Shown here: positions 1 to 9,874 of the stretch, piece after piece | How positions within the stretch are numbered: position 1 is the first letter of the stretch | Layout: the number at the start of each line of letters is the position of its first letter | Source of the DNA: Nostoc sp. PCC 7107 | Lineage (GTDB): Bacteria; Cyanobacteriota; Cyanobacteriia; Cyanobacteriales; Nostocaceae | Length of the DNA: 64,000 nucleotides | NCBI RefSeq assembly: GCF_000316625.1 | Contig: NC_019676.1 | Location: forward strand, 669,001 to 733,000 | Direction of reading: 5' to 3' | Position numbers and translations under genes: made by a program | The notes under the pieces: generated by a model | The model's database searches: none | Seen by the model: only the letters and a program-made list of their open reading frames with translations | Told to the model about the DNA's origin: nothing

Positions 1-1
1 T

Positions 2-307
2 ATAATTGCTGCTTTTGCTTACGGTATCTTAGCAATTGTCGGTGGAATTATGGGCTACGTTCAGGCGCGGAGTAAAGTTTCGCTCCTCAGTGGTGGTATT
101 AGCGGTTTGTTGCTGATTTTATCTGCTTACTGGCAACTTCAAGGGCAACCTTGGGGTTTGACTTTAGCGGTTTGTGTGACTGGAGTTTTGGTGGTTGTGT
201 TTGCTGTACGGTTTGCCAAGACACGCAAGTTTATGCCTGCGGGATTGATGATTGTTTTAGGTGCATTGACGCTGGCTGTGATGGCGCATCAGCTATTGGG
301 ACGGTAA
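2..307 (+). CDS. TMEM14 family small membrane protein (5' end cut by window)
   Basis: The reading frame is already open at base 2, so the start codon lies before the window; the ATG at 50 is internal. The visible 101 residues form three or four hydrophobic helices rich in Gly, Ala and Leu, with the GYVQARSKVSLLSGGISG stretch typical of TMEM14 proteins (relatives of chloroplast FAX fatty-acid exporters). About one helix may be missing at the N-terminus. The substrate in cyanobacteria is not established, so no transport function is claimed. It points towards the IS element at 436 and has no visible operon partner. Confidence 0.75.
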   Translation: MIAAFAYGILAIVGGIMGYVQARSKVSLLSGGISGLLLILSAYWQLQGQPWGLTLAVCVTGVLVVVFAVRFAKTRKFMPAGLMIVLGALTLAVMAHQLLGR

Positions 308-501
308 GAATATATGAGTTTTTTATAATAGTACATTTATATTATTGTATAGCTGTGGCGATCGCCTCATTGATGAGAAGTTACATCTGTATTGAACAAC
401 CTGGGAAATGGTTAAATTCTCGCCATAAATTCTTATAGAACCCATTTGACATCTTTTAGGGTATTGAAGTAAAGTGGCGGCAAAAGCCATATCCAGAAGC
501 C

Positions 502-846
502 ATGCCGTACTCTAGCAGCCTAACAGATGAAGAATGGGAAATTCTAGAACCCCTACTGCCGACTATATTGCCTGCGAAGAAACAGACTAGACCCTCGAAC
601 TGGACAAAAAGAGAACTCTTAGATGGCATCTTCTATCAACTAAAGAATGGCTGCAATTGGGAAAACTTACCCCAGGACTTGCCCCCTTACTCAACTGTAT
701 ACTGGCATTACAAGCAGTGGCGGGCCCAAGGAGTGATAGAAGAACTAATGAGAGTTTTACATGGACAAGTGCGTGAACAGGTAAAAAAAAGCCAAGTGGA
801 CGACGTTGATAATTATCGACTCTCAAGCGGTGAAAAATACCTGTAA
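502..846 (+). CDS. IS5-family transposase, N-terminal frame (orfA)
   Basis: This 114-residue frame holds the N-terminal DUF4096-type domain of IS5/IS427 transposases, recognisable from LTDEEWEILEPLLP near residue 7 and the NGCNWENLPQDLPPYSTVYWH stretch near 50-70. The genuine similarity stops at a run of eight A residues (783-790), and the last ~20 codons are out of frame. Removing one A joins it to orfB to give KKAKWTTLIIIDSQAVKNT, the expected continuation with the first catalytic Asp. Transcriptional slippage or ribosomal +1 frameshifting at A8 could produce the full transposase; a simple inactivating mutation is the alternative. Confidence 0.85.
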   Translation: MPYSSSLTDEEWEILEPLLPTILPAKKQTRPSNWTKRELLDGIFYQLKNGCNWENLPQDLPPYSTVYWHYKQWRAQGVIEELMRVLHGQVREQVKKSQVDDVDNYRLSSGEKYL

Positions 847-1354
847 TGCTCGCATTACATCGAAAGGATATTGTTTCTACAAATCGACGAATGGCATTAA
901 AAGACATCTAGCGGTTGATACCCTGGGTTTTCCCTTCTTTACTCACTGCACCAAAGCAAATGTGTCTGACGATATGGGTTTGATTGAGATGTTGACTAAA
1001 AACATCGATTATTTCCAATCGAAACCCGTCAATATTCCCAAAATCACCATTCTGCTAGACCACGGTTATCATCCTGAGTATTTGAGGGAGGAGCTAGAAA
1101 AAGTTTATCCCCAAATAATGACGAAAATCAGGTTTGAACTTTCGGCAAAACCATCAAAACAAGAAAAGAAAGAACTAGGGATATCTGGGTTTGTTCCGGT
1201 GGCTGCGAGGTGGGTAATTGAACGCTCAAATGCCTGGATGGAGAGATGCAAAATTCTTGTCAAGAACTTTGAGAGAACTCTAGTTAATGCAACTGCCAAG
1301 GTTAATCTTTGTTTTATTCGGTTGATGCTTAAGAGGCTGCAAGCCTCTTCTTAG
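806..1354 (+). CDS. IS5-family transposase, C-terminal catalytic frame (orfB)
   Basis: This frame contains the DDE catalytic core: Asp in IIIDSQAVK, Asp in LLDHGYHPEYL and Glu in RWVIERSNAWMERCK. The N-terminal boundary given is the first TTG in frame; real translation probably enters from orfA through the A8 run at 783-790, since the frame is open upstream of 806. The joined orfA-orfB product would be about 283 residues, a normal length for this group. It ends a few bases inside the right inverted repeat. Confidence 0.82.
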   Translation: MIIIDSQAVKNTCNARITSKGYCFYKSTNGIKRHLAVDTLGFPFFTHCTKANVSDDMGLIEMLTKNIDYFQSKPVNIPKITILLDHGYHPEYLREELEKVYPQIMTKIRFELSAKPSKQEKKELGISGFVPVAARWVIERSNAWMERCKILVKNFERTLVNATAKVNLCFIRLMLKRLQASS

Positions 1355-1368
1355 ATGTCAAATGAGTT

Positions 1369-4104
1369 CTATAACCAATTCCCAATTAAGACAAAAGCTG
1401 CCCAATGAACAGGCTTAGAGAATCGCTCATCGTGTAGAATTGCCAGTTGAGCTTGACGGAGAGCTTCTGCTTTCGTTACCTTTTTATTACGTAATTCTTG
1501 ATAAAATCGGATCATTAACAAGGTAGTCGAATCATCTGGGACTACCCACAAAGAGCCTACAGTACTTCGCGCTCCAGCCCGGATTGCTACCCCTGCCATT
1601 CCTAAAGCTGCTCTTGTATCGCCTTCAGCCGTACTACAAGCACTCAGAACCAGTAATTCAATCGGCTGCCTATATCCTGTATCAGTCCGAAAAAATTCAT
1701 CTAACTCTTTGGCATTGATTTTATCGTTATAAGTCAGTAGGAAAGTGTTTTCGGAACGGGAACTAAATTTGCCGTGAGTTGCAACATGAATAATTGAAAA
1801 AGGTAGCGAATTAATTGTTTGTGTGAATTTTGATTTAGTAAACATCTCATTCAGCAATATTTTTGCTGGAATTTGCTGACGGATACCCTTGAATTCTTCC
1901 TCAACTCCAGGAAGCGAATCAAAATCCTGCACAGATTTACTCAGACCGGCAGCCAAGATATTCAAGTTATCCAGTTTTATTGGTTTAGGATCTAGTAGCT
2001 GGAGACCGGGAGTTAAAGAAATACTATAATTTTTTTCAATGAGATATTGCTTGCCATCATAAAGAGCCGCCATCGGAATATTTTGCAGCACTCCATCTAG
2101 GACAAAAGTTAAGTTTTTGACGGGAAAGGCTTGAAGGTCTTTTTCCAGAGGAGTGATTAACCAGCTATATACTTTTTTAGAGAGTTCTTGCAAAGGGCGT
2201 TTTCTGGAACTCCTTCTACTCAGTTCTCCTCTTAATTCCTGAACAGTTGTCTCTATTTCTGATTGAGAAACTGGCATTGTATAGTGACGTAGATTTGCTT
2301 GAGATTCTTGAGGAGGGGAAAGAATAATTTCTAATCGGTTTGGTAAGATGACTGAGTAGATCACAGCCGTATTCACATCTACTTTATCTATCTCTTGGTT
2401 TTTGACTGTGGTACAAGCTTCTTGGAAAAAGTTATCGAGTTCGGCTAACTGTAGGTCTTCAATTGTCTGACGGGCTATTTTCAGGGTTTCTTGGCTAGGT
2501 TCTCCATTTTGCAGAAGTAAATCTACATATTCTCGATAAACTGGTTCGACTTGCTCTCGAAAGTCAAATTGAACATCAGAATTGAGGCTAACTAAATCTC
2601 CCCGGAGATTTTTCAGGGATTTGATTGCATTAGCATAAGCCGCGATCGCCGAAGGCGGGGCGTAGCCCATCGCACCTGCTTTATCCTCTTCTCTGAGTAA
2701 CTTGCCTAACTGCCATTGCCACTGATAAGCTAAATCATCGGCTGAACGAATTTGTTTAGTGGCTTGTAACGCTTGCTGAGTATAGATTTTAGCTTTATCT
2801 TCTTGGTTGATTTTTCCATATAATTTCCCCAAACTACCAAGAGCATAAGAAAGCGATCGCCAATCTTCCAAAGAGTTCGCCTCAGCGATCGCATTTTCCA
2901 ACAAAGTCATAGCTTCGGAAACATTGCTTGGCTTTTGAGCTAAACTTCTTGCAAAGTTGATTTTTGCGTAGATAGCTGTACGACTAGGAGATAAATTCGC
3001 CAAGGATTCCCGTATGGGAGATAATAATTCATCTGCATCTGACCATTTTTGTTGCTCAATGAATAAATCTCGTTGATTAAGTAGAGCTTGAATTTTGACG
3101 AGAGATGAAGTAGCGATGGGCTGCGCCCCACCTTCAATGATCGCGACTTGTTGATAAGCGACTAAAGCTTCTTGTTTGTAAATATTTGCCTTTTTATTAT
3201 CTTTAAAGGTTGCTTCTCTTTTCGCCAAAGCGCGGTTTGTGTTACCCAAATTCAGCCAGACTTTACTGATATCTTGGGGTGACTTCCATTTTTGAGCAAC
3301 TTCTAGGCTGGCTTTTAAAACTTCCTCAGACTGTTCCAGTTTACCCACGACTCGCAACACATTACCCAAACTCCGCAATCCTCGCCCTTGGGCTTCCCGA
3401 AATTTATCTGGTTTATTTTCCAGGAGCTTTTGTTTGAGGGAATTTGTCTGTGCGGCTGAGAGTTGACATTCTTGATTATTAAAACCTAACGCTTGAAGTA
3501 AAGTCTGACAGGCTCTAGGATACAAACCCAAATCTTGCAATGCCTGTGCTTGGTTAATTTCGCTAATTGCGGCACTAGGTTTATCCCCGATACTTGCATA
3601 GATTTTAGTGGATTTTTGCCAAGTTTCTAAAGCTGCTTGGGATTGTCCAATTTTTTGCTGTAACTGTCCTTGAATATCCAGAGTTTGGGCATATATGCGT
3701 TGTTGTGCAGTAGTTGTTTCCAGAGTTTTCAGGAGTTGCAGACTTTGAGCGATCGCTGTTTTGGCATCATCCCACTCACCTAGTTGCTGCTGAGTAAGGG
3801 AAAGATTACTCAAGGCCATTGCTTGATTGAGGTGATTTTTTTGTGCTGCAAAAGCGATCGCCGCTTGTTGCCAAACTTGAACTGCTGCGGCAAACTTTCC
3901 TGATTGATAAAGTTGATTAGCTTGTTTAATTAGAACTGAAGTATTTTGAGGAGATTGAGCAGTAGCTCTTGGTGGGGAAATTTGGGCAACAATAGACAGC
4001 AATCCTATTGAAAGAATACAGACAAAAACTGCTAAAATTAACTTCCTTGGAAAAAATTTCCAGAACCATCTTCTCTGATGCCCTTTTTTAAATTTCCCCA
4101 TCAC
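1369..4104 (-). CDS. TPR repeat protein with C-terminal CHAT (caspase-like) domain
   Basis: The 911-residue protein starts with a basic stretch and one hydrophobic helix (about 24-46) ending near an Ala-x-Ala site, so it is exported or membrane-anchored. Residues 50-470 are helical TPR-type repeats. The C-terminal third is a CHAT domain with the caspase-like dyad visible: His777 in IIHVATHGKF and Cys823 in LLVLSACSTAEGD. CHAT proteins are cysteine peptidases related to separase and caspases; the substrate here is unknown. It lies downstream of the TpsB/TpsA genes on the same strand, though a plus-strand gene sits between. Its stop codon TAG is completed by the end of the IS at 436-1371; without the IS it would be TAA at the same codon, so the protein is not changed. 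Confidence 0.9.
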   Translation of the reverse strand: MMGKFKKGHQRRWFWKFFPRKLILAVFVCILSIGLLSIVAQISPPRATAQSPQNTSVLIKQANQLYQSGKFAAAVQVWQQAAIAFAAQKNHLNQAMALSNLSLTQQQLGEWDDAKTAIAQSLQLLKTLETTTAQQRIYAQTLDIQGQLQQKIGQSQAALETWQKSTKIYASIGDKPSAAISEINQAQALQDLGLYPRACQTLLQALGFNNQECQLSAAQTNSLKQKLLENKPDKFREAQGRGLRSLGNVLRVVGKLEQSEEVLKASLEVAQKWKSPQDISKVWLNLGNTNRALAKREATFKDNKKANIYKQEALVAYQQVAIIEGGAQPIATSSLVKIQALLNQRDLFIEQQKWSDADELLSPIRESLANLSPSRTAIYAKINFARSLAQKPSNVSEAMTLLENAIAEANSLEDWRSLSYALGSLGKLYGKINQEDKAKIYTQQALQATKQIRSADDLAYQWQWQLGKLLREEDKAGAMGYAPPSAIAAYANAIKSLKNLRGDLVSLNSDVQFDFREQVEPVYREYVDLLLQNGEPSQETLKIARQTIEDLQLAELDNFFQEACTTVKNQEIDKVDVNTAVIYSVILPNRLEIILSPPQESQANLRHYTMPVSQSEIETTVQELRGELSRRSSRKRPLQELSKKVYSWLITPLEKDLQAFPVKNLTFVLDGVLQNIPMAALYDGKQYLIEKNYSISLTPGLQLLDPKPIKLDNLNILAAGLSKSVQDFDSLPGVEEEFKGIRQQIPAKILLNEMFTKSKFTQTINSLPFSIIHVATHGKFSSRSENTFLLTYNDKINAKELDEFFRTDTGYRQPIELLVLSACSTAEGDTRAALGMAGVAIRAGARSTVGSLWVVPDDSTTLLMIRFYQELRNKKVTKAEALRQAQLAILHDERFSKPVHWAAFVLIGNWL

Positions 4105-4192
4105 TTTTTGTCAAATTTAATTAGAAAATTCCAGTTTATGTGTTTAGCATATCTGAAATCATAACGATATTATCTGTTCATTCAGTATTCAA

Positions 4193-5068
4193 ATGCGGCG
4201 AGATTCAATATTTTATCAACTATTTCAACAATCTCCTAGTTTACTATTTGAACTATTGACAAATCCGCCAGCAAATGCGGATGAATACAAATTCGACTCA
4301 GTTGCTGTCAAAGAACCCAAATTTGAAATTGACGGCGTGTTTTTGCCACCAGAAAGCAGCAGCCGAGGTGTAGTGTATTTCTGTGAAGTCCAATTCCAGA
4401 AAGATGAAAGGTTATATGAACGGGTATTTGCCGAATCATCATTATATTTCTACCGTAACCGCGACAGATTTAGCGATTGGCAAACAGTAATTATTTATCC
4501 ATCGCGTAACATCGAACAAAGTGATCTTTATCCCCATCGAAACCAACTCAATGGAAACCAAGTACATCGAGTGTATTTAGATGAATTAGGAGATATTCGT
4601 GCTTTACCCGTTTGGGTGGGGTTGATGGTGTTAACGACGATAGATGAAGAAATTGCACCTTCCGAAGCCAGGTATTTGCTGGAGCGTGCTGCTGTTGAAC
4701 AGCCGGAAACCGCAAGTCGCGCCATAATTGAGTTAGTCACAACCATCATGGTGTACAAGTTTGAGCAGTTAAGTCGCAAGGAAGTGGAATCAATGCTAGG
4801 AATTACACTCAAGGAAACGCGAGTTTACCGAGAAATTAAAGAAGAAGGACGAGAAGAAGGACTACAAGAAGGAGAACAAAGAGGAAGGGAAGTAGAGGGG
4901 CGATCGCTTATTTTCCGATTACTAACTCGGCGTGTGGGAGAATTATCTCCAGATGTGCGCCAACAGGTGGAAACTCTATCTCTAGAACAATTAGAAAATC
5001 TCGGTGAAGCACTGTTAGATTTTACCAGTATGGCTGATTTACTTTCTTGGCTAGAAGCATCAAGATAA
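4193..5068 (+). CDS. Rpn-family nuclease / DUF2887 protein with DUF4351-like tail
   Basis: The 291-residue protein begins with the MRRDSIFYQLFQQSPSLLFE stretch typical of cyanobacterial DUF2887 proteins, part of the Rpn (recombination-promoting nuclease) group of PD-(D/E)xK enzymes. The likely active-site residues are in FEIDGVFLPP and VYFCEVQFQKD (Asp, then Glu-x-Gln). Residues 215-232 are a charged Glu/Arg/Gly-rich linker, and the end (about 235-290, FRLLTRRVGELSPDVRQQVE) matches DUF4351. Such genes are numerous and mobile-like in Nostocales. It sits on the opposite strand between the CHAT and TpsA genes, so it probably entered an older TPS-CHAT locus. Confidence 0.85.
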   Translation: MRRDSIFYQLFQQSPSLLFELLTNPPANADEYKFDSVAVKEPKFEIDGVFLPPESSSRGVVYFCEVQFQKDERLYERVFAESSLYFYRNRDRFSDWQTVIIYPSRNIEQSDLYPHRNQLNGNQVHRVYLDELGDIRALPVWVGLMVLTTIDEEIAPSEARYLLERAAVEQPETASRAIIELVTTIMVYKFEQLSRKEVESMLGITLKETRVYREIKEEGREEGLQEGEQRGREVEGRSLIFRLLTRRVGELSPDVRQQVETLSLEQLENLGEALLDFTSMADLLSWLEASR

Positions 5069-5098
5069 ATTTTCATGGCGATCGCTCCCATTACAACT

Positions 5099-8000
5099 TT
5101 ATCGCGGCTGACAAGCAGTTAAATTCGTTTTTTGACGCTGAATGTTTGCATTACTAGGATCGTAGCCAACAAGGATAATCCTACCTTTTTCGTTACGTAC
5201 CCATCCCTGGGCTGGCACAATTTTTTCAGAAGTCACAGCAGTTGGTAACGGAGAAGTCACACGGGTTACAGATTCTTCGCTTGGGGTGACTAAACCAACT
5301 TCCACTTCATCGCTGTTTGGGAATTGTTCAGGACTCGAAGGCAATCCTCCCCTTCCGGTGATGGTAAACTCGCTTTGTCGTCCTCGCTGACAAGCATTTT
5401 GGTTGATGAGAGTTCTGGGATCAACAACAGTTTCTGGTAAGTTGAGTAAACCTTGACTGGGATCAATCTCAGGGGTATTGATAGCTACAACTCCCTCAAC
5501 GCCAAGTTCAGAACTGGCGGTAATTTGACTATCAGGCGAAAAGAATAGTGCTTGAGTGGTGATATTAATATTACCGCCCCTACCAGCAAAGGCATTGGCG
5601 GTGATGTCGCTATCTTGATTGGCAACTAAGAAAGTTGTATTGATGTTGATGTTACCACCATTGCCTGTGCCGTTGGCGGTGGCGGTGATGGGGCTATTAT
5701 TCCGCAGGCGCAGGAGATTGGCAATGTTGAGGTTGATGTTACCACCTTCACCACTGGCTGTAGCGGCGGAGATGGTAGAACTGTTGTTGAGTGTGAGGTT
5801 ATTTGCAGTTAAGAAGATGCTACCTGCATCACCTTGTCCTTGGCTGTTGACGCTGATTTGGGCGCGGTTGTTCAGATTAACTTGGTCGGGGTCGATAATA
5901 ATGTTACCGCCGTTTCCTGTAGAGTTGGGGGTGGTACTAGAGGCGATCGCGCTATTGGTTAAATTTAGATTATCTTGTATAGTCAACAAAATATCTCCTG
6001 CATTACCTGTTCCGTTGGTTGAAGCGGAGATTTCTACGCCATTGGCTAAATTTAAAGTTTGCGCGGTAATATCAATCCTGCCTGCATTGCCACTACCTGA
6101 TGTTTCAACGATGATTCTACCCTCTCCCTGAATATCAATGACTTCGGGGGCGCTAATATTAATATTTCCGCCATTTCCCACTGCTGTTGTGGATGCAGAG
6201 ATAAAACCGTTGTCGGTAAAGTTGATATTCAGGATGGGATTAATGCTGTTGGGGTTTAGAGTAAGATTACCTGCGGGTGATATCCCTTGAGTCTCCGCAA
6301 AAATGCCAAGCCTTCCTGATATATTCAGGTTGGATGTGTTGAGATTGATATTACCGCCTTGACGATTAGTCGCGGTTGCTCTAGCGGTAGCACTCAGTTC
6401 AGCATCTTCGCCAATATTCAGAGTATTTGTCGTAATATTAATATCTCCAGGGTTTCCTGCACCAGAAGTTTCCACGACTATTCTACTACCTTGACCAATA
6501 TCAACTCTTTGAGGTGCGTTAATAGTAATACTACCAGCGTTACCTATACCTGTCGTAAATGCCGAGACTTCTGCATTATTTAAGATATTGAATATAGGGG
6601 TATTTATAGTAATATTTCCTGCATTACCAGTATTTTCAGTTTGAGCAAATAAACCACTATTACTATTTGCAATATTTACTGATTCTTTAGAATTGATGAT
6701 AATATTTCCAGCACTTGAATTACTATTAGTCAAGGTTTCAATTCTAGAAGATTGATTGAGATTAATGCTTGCACTTGAAATATTTACATTACTTGCATTG
6801 ATTCCTCCTGCTGTCAGAGTTCTAATTGTAGATCCTTGAAATAAATTTATAATATTAGAGTTAATATTAATTTCCTCTATATTTGAAGTTATCTCAGGAT
6901 TAAGAGTAGCATTATTACCAATTTCCGCAGTTATTCTAGATTCTTCTAAGCTAATAAATTGAGTTGGGTTTCGCCCATTGTTAATAATGATACTACCAGG
7001 CTTACTTTGATTAGAATTTGTTAAACTTGATATTCTACTAGCTCCTTTCAGAGTTAATTCTCCAGTTGTAATTTCTATATTACCTGCATTTCCCTCTGTA
7101 TCTTGTGCCTGAGAAAATATACCAGAAATATTTTGAACTGATAATTTAGGTGTTGTTATCCATATATTTCCGGCATTACCAATCACCTCAGTCAATAAAG
7201 CAGTGCTTACTTCACTATTAATAAATGAACCACCCTCTAACATTATATTATGTTCTGCTGTAATTTTAATATCTCCCGCATCTCCCACTCCTAAAGTATT
7301 GGACGCTATTTGTGATAAATTGATTACTTCGATAGATTTGGCATAAATCTCAATATTACCAGTATTTCCTATTTGTGTGATACCACCAATTTGTGAGGAT
7401 ATATCACTGGGAGAATTGGTAATAAACGAAAAGTTATCTAGTCTGATATTATCTGCCGAAATATTTATATTTCCACCATCACCTCGACCGAAAGTAATAG
7501 CAGAGATTTGAGAGTTATCAACTAATTCTAAATTTTTTGTAACAATCTGAATATCTCCAGATTTGCCAATTCCATTTTGTCCCAATCCACTAGTAATACC
7601 AACAGTAATAAAATTCTCATCTAATAAACCATTAGATTTAATCGATTCAGTTGCAGTAATGTTAATATTTCCTGCGTTGCCACGTCCATCTTGAGTTGAC
7701 TCGATAGCTGAACCATTATTAAGCTCTAGCATGTTTGTTTCAACTACAATACTGCCTGCATTTCCTACAGAACCTAAACCTGAAACCCTGGAACTAATAA
7801 AGCTGCGTTCAAATAGAGAACTACTTTCTAATTTTATTGCTTCTGTAGCTTTTATCTTAATATTACCAGCACTTCCTATTCCTAAACTTAAGGTGGAAAT
7901 AATACTGTTATTTAGCTCCAGATAACGAGTTTCAATATCAATATTATTTCCTATCTGAGAGTTAACCTGTGTGTCAGAATTTTCCACAATAGAAGCACTA

Positions 8001-9724
8001 ATTATCCCATCAACAATACTACTTTCGTTATTTAAAATTAATGTTCCCGAAGCTATTATTTTTATTTTGCCTGTTCTTCGTTCATCCTCTAATCCAGTTA
8101 TTTGAAAAACCCCAGTATTTAATATACTATTATCTATAGTAATATCATTGCCAATTATATTGATATTTCCCTCTTTTCCTGTAGCAGAAACAGTTGCATT
8201 TGTTATTAAAATATCACCACCACTTTTAATTAAAATTTTTCCACCACGTAAAAATGATTCTGCATCAATAATTCCATTAATACCTATATTATTCCTTGAA
8301 TCAATAGTTATACTACCACCATTACTTAGTTCTAATGACCCTGTTTGTATTGCTTCGTTAAATAGAGGAAAAAGGGAATTTGCAACATTAATACTACCTA
8401 GCAAACTTAAATTAGGTTGGTATTGATTAGTTAATAAAACATTACCTGTTATTTTTGTACCTTCAAAAAGACTTGTACTAAATAAGATTGCTCCCACATT
8501 AATATCTGCATTTATAGGAGTAACTGAATCAAGATTAAGTCCTAAAAAAAAGTCATTGCCACTTTCTGTCATGGAAGGGACACCAAGAAATTCGGGTTTC
8601 ACTCCTGCACGAATATCTAAAGTTGGTTGACTTTTCCCATCAATAGTGATTTGTTGTCCATTAGATAAAGTGATATTTTCCACTAACCCAAATTGTGGAT
8701 CTGCACCTGTGATCAGAATGAATCCTGGTATGGTTACACTTCCCCCTGCGATTATGTGTAATGATGCACCTTCATAAGCACCGATAAAAACATCTCCAGT
8801 TGTCCGAATTATGGGATCGTGCGGACTAGATAAATTTCCTAAACTCCCATCTAATTGCTCAATCCGAAAATTACCGCCACTCCAGTAATGTGCATCTCCG
8901 CCTACGGTGTTAGCCGATCGCAACACCAAATCTCCACCAGAGAACAAACCACTGTTAACATGATTTAACGCGAAGATATCTACAGACTCATTCCCCTGAA
9001 TTAATAACTGATTTCCCGCCGCCGCAATGAAGGGTTGTTCTACACTATCCCTTACTGTCACGGTATCTTGGGCTTGGAGAGTTAAGTTTCCTCCCGCCTG
9101 GATTATTCCTGATAAGTTGAGATTCTGTGCTTGGAGGGTTAAATCCTTACCGACTGTTAAATTACCAGCATTGTGAATATCTCCCGCATTCTCCCGAAAT
9201 CTCAAGCCAATGGGAATATTCACATTTAATAATGGCGGCGCTTGGGGATTTGTGGCGCTAAACTCCAAGTTATTGCCAAATGTTAAACTATCTGCTGTAG
9301 CGGCGACAAAGGAACCTTTAATATCTAATCGGGCAGTAGAACCAAAAGAAATCCCGTTAGGATTAATCAAGAATAAGTTGGCATTACCTAAAACCCCCAA
9401 TGTTCCTAAAATGTTGGAAGGGTTTCCCCCTGTGACGCGGGTGAGGATGTTCTGAATGGCTGGAGGATTGGCAAAATAAGCACCTCTCCCTGCTGGAATA
9501 TTGAACTCTGAAAAGCTGTGGAATAGGTTCGCGCCTCTGGTTGCGCCCCCGGTAATCAAGTCGCTGTTAATTCCTTGAATTGTTTCTTGTCTGATGGTGG
9601 AACTCTCTACCCCTAATGTGCTATCGGGAGTGATTTGGGCTGTAGCAGCATCACAAAAAAAACTACCCAAAGCAACTAAAGGAGCTACCAACAGAAACGG
9701 GAATCTATCAGCCATAACCACCAT
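5099..9724 (-). CDS. Two-partner secretion exoprotein (TpsA), filamentous hemagglutinin N-terminal domain
   Basis: The 1541-residue protein has a signal peptide (about 1-29, ending in AATAQ) followed by a TPS domain (about 30-170) with the SFSEFNIPAGRGAYF and NPNGISFGSTARLDI motifs that a TpsB partner recognises. The rest is a long Asn/Ile/Gly-rich repeat region with recurrent GNAGNI(N/T)I units spaced as in a right-handed beta-helix. The C-terminus has three cysteines (NQNACQRG and the end TACQPR), a common ending of cyanobacterial hemagglutinin-like proteins. It should be exported across the outer membrane by the TpsB encoded just upstream (150-bp gap). Adhesion or cell-surface structure is the family role; the ligand is unknown. 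Confidence 0.92.
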   Translation of the reverse strand: MVVMADRFPFLLVAPLVALGSFFCDAATAQITPDSTLGVESSTIRQETIQGINSDLITGGATRGANLFHSFSEFNIPAGRGAYFANPPAIQNILTRVTGGNPSNILGTLGVLGNANLFLINPNGISFGSTARLDIKGSFVAATADSLTFGNNLEFSATNPQAPPLLNVNIPIGLRFRENAGDIHNAGNLTVGKDLTLQAQNLNLSGIIQAGGNLTLQAQDTVTVRDSVEQPFIAAAGNQLLIQGNESVDIFALNHVNSGLFSGGDLVLRSANTVGGDAHYWSGGNFRIEQLDGSLGNLSSPHDPIIRTTGDVFIGAYEGASLHIIAGGSVTIPGFILITGADPQFGLVENITLSNGQQITIDGKSQPTLDIRAGVKPEFLGVPSMTESGNDFFLGLNLDSVTPINADINVGAILFSTSLFEGTKITGNVLLTNQYQPNLSLLGSINVANSLFPLFNEAIQTGSLELSNGGSITIDSRNNIGINGIIDAESFLRGGKILIKSGGDILITNATVSATGKEGNINIIGNDITIDNSILNTGVFQITGLEDERRTGKIKIIASGTLILNNESSIVDGIISASIVENSDTQVNSQIGNNIDIETRYLELNNSIISTLSLGIGSAGNIKIKATEAIKLESSSLFERSFISSRVSGLGSVGNAGSIVVETNMLELNNGSAIESTQDGRGNAGNINITATESIKSNGLLDENFITVGITSGLGQNGIGKSGDIQIVTKNLELVDNSQISAITFGRGDGGNINISADNIRLDNFSFITNSPSDISSQIGGITQIGNTGNIEIYAKSIEVINLSQIASNTLGVGDAGDIKITAEHNIMLEGGSFINSEVSTALLTEVIGNAGNIWITTPKLSVQNISGIFSQAQDTEGNAGNIEITTGELTLKGASRISSLTNSNQSKPGSIIINNGRNPTQFISLEESRITAEIGNNATLNPEITSNIEEININSNIINLFQGSTIRTLTAGGINASNVNISSASINLNQSSRIETLTNSNSSAGNIIINSKESVNIANSNSGLFAQTENTGNAGNITINTPIFNILNNAEVSAFTTGIGNAGSITINAPQRVDIGQGSRIVVETSGAGNPGDINITTNTLNIGEDAELSATARATATNRQGGNINLNTSNLNISGRLGIFAETQGISPAGNLTLNPNSINPILNINFTDNGFISASTTAVGNGGNINISAPEVIDIQGEGRIIVETSGSGNAGRIDITAQTLNLANGVEISASTNGTGNAGDILLTIQDNLNLTNSAIASSTTPNSTGNGGNIIIDPDQVNLNNRAQISVNSQGQGDAGSIFLTANNLTLNNSSTISAATASGEGGNINLNIANLLRLRNNSPITATANGTGNGGNININTTFLVANQDSDITANAFAGRGGNINITTQALFFSPDSQITASSELGVEGVVAINTPEIDPSQGLLNLPETVVDPRTLINQNACQRGRQSEFTITGRGGLPSSPEQFPNSDEVEVGLVTPSEESVTRVTSPLPTAVTSEKIVPAQGWVRNEKGRIILVGYDPSNANIQRQKTNLTACQPR

Positions 9725-9874
9725 TTTACTATTTTGCGATACTACCTATTGCGCTTTAATGCAGATGCAAGCAAGCAATCTCAGAGTATTATCAGTATTA
9801 TTACGGCTATTTTATTATTTTAGGCAAAAAACTTCATACTTAACCTCAATCAACAACTCTGCGCTCCTATGCGT

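Larger units (their letters stand above)
436..1371 (+). mobile_element. IS5-family insertion sequence (IS427-like), complete
   Basis: The element is about 0.93 kb. The 19-bp ends at 436-454 and 1353-1371 are inverted repeats with one mismatch (TAGAACCCATTTGACATCT against TAGAACTCATTTGACATCT). A TA at 436-437 and again at 1370-1371 fits the 2-bp target duplication common in this family, which would make the element proper 438-1369. It carries a DDE transposase split into two overlapping frames. The right end forms part of the stop codon of the CHAT gene. The intact ends and coding frames suggest a recent insertion. Confidence 0.88.

Noticed and set aside
151-438. 95-codon plus-strand frame overlapping the TMEM14 gene
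   Set aside because: It is in a different frame from the TMEM14 protein, has Cys/Gly-rich low-quality sequence, and runs into the IS end; no similarity.
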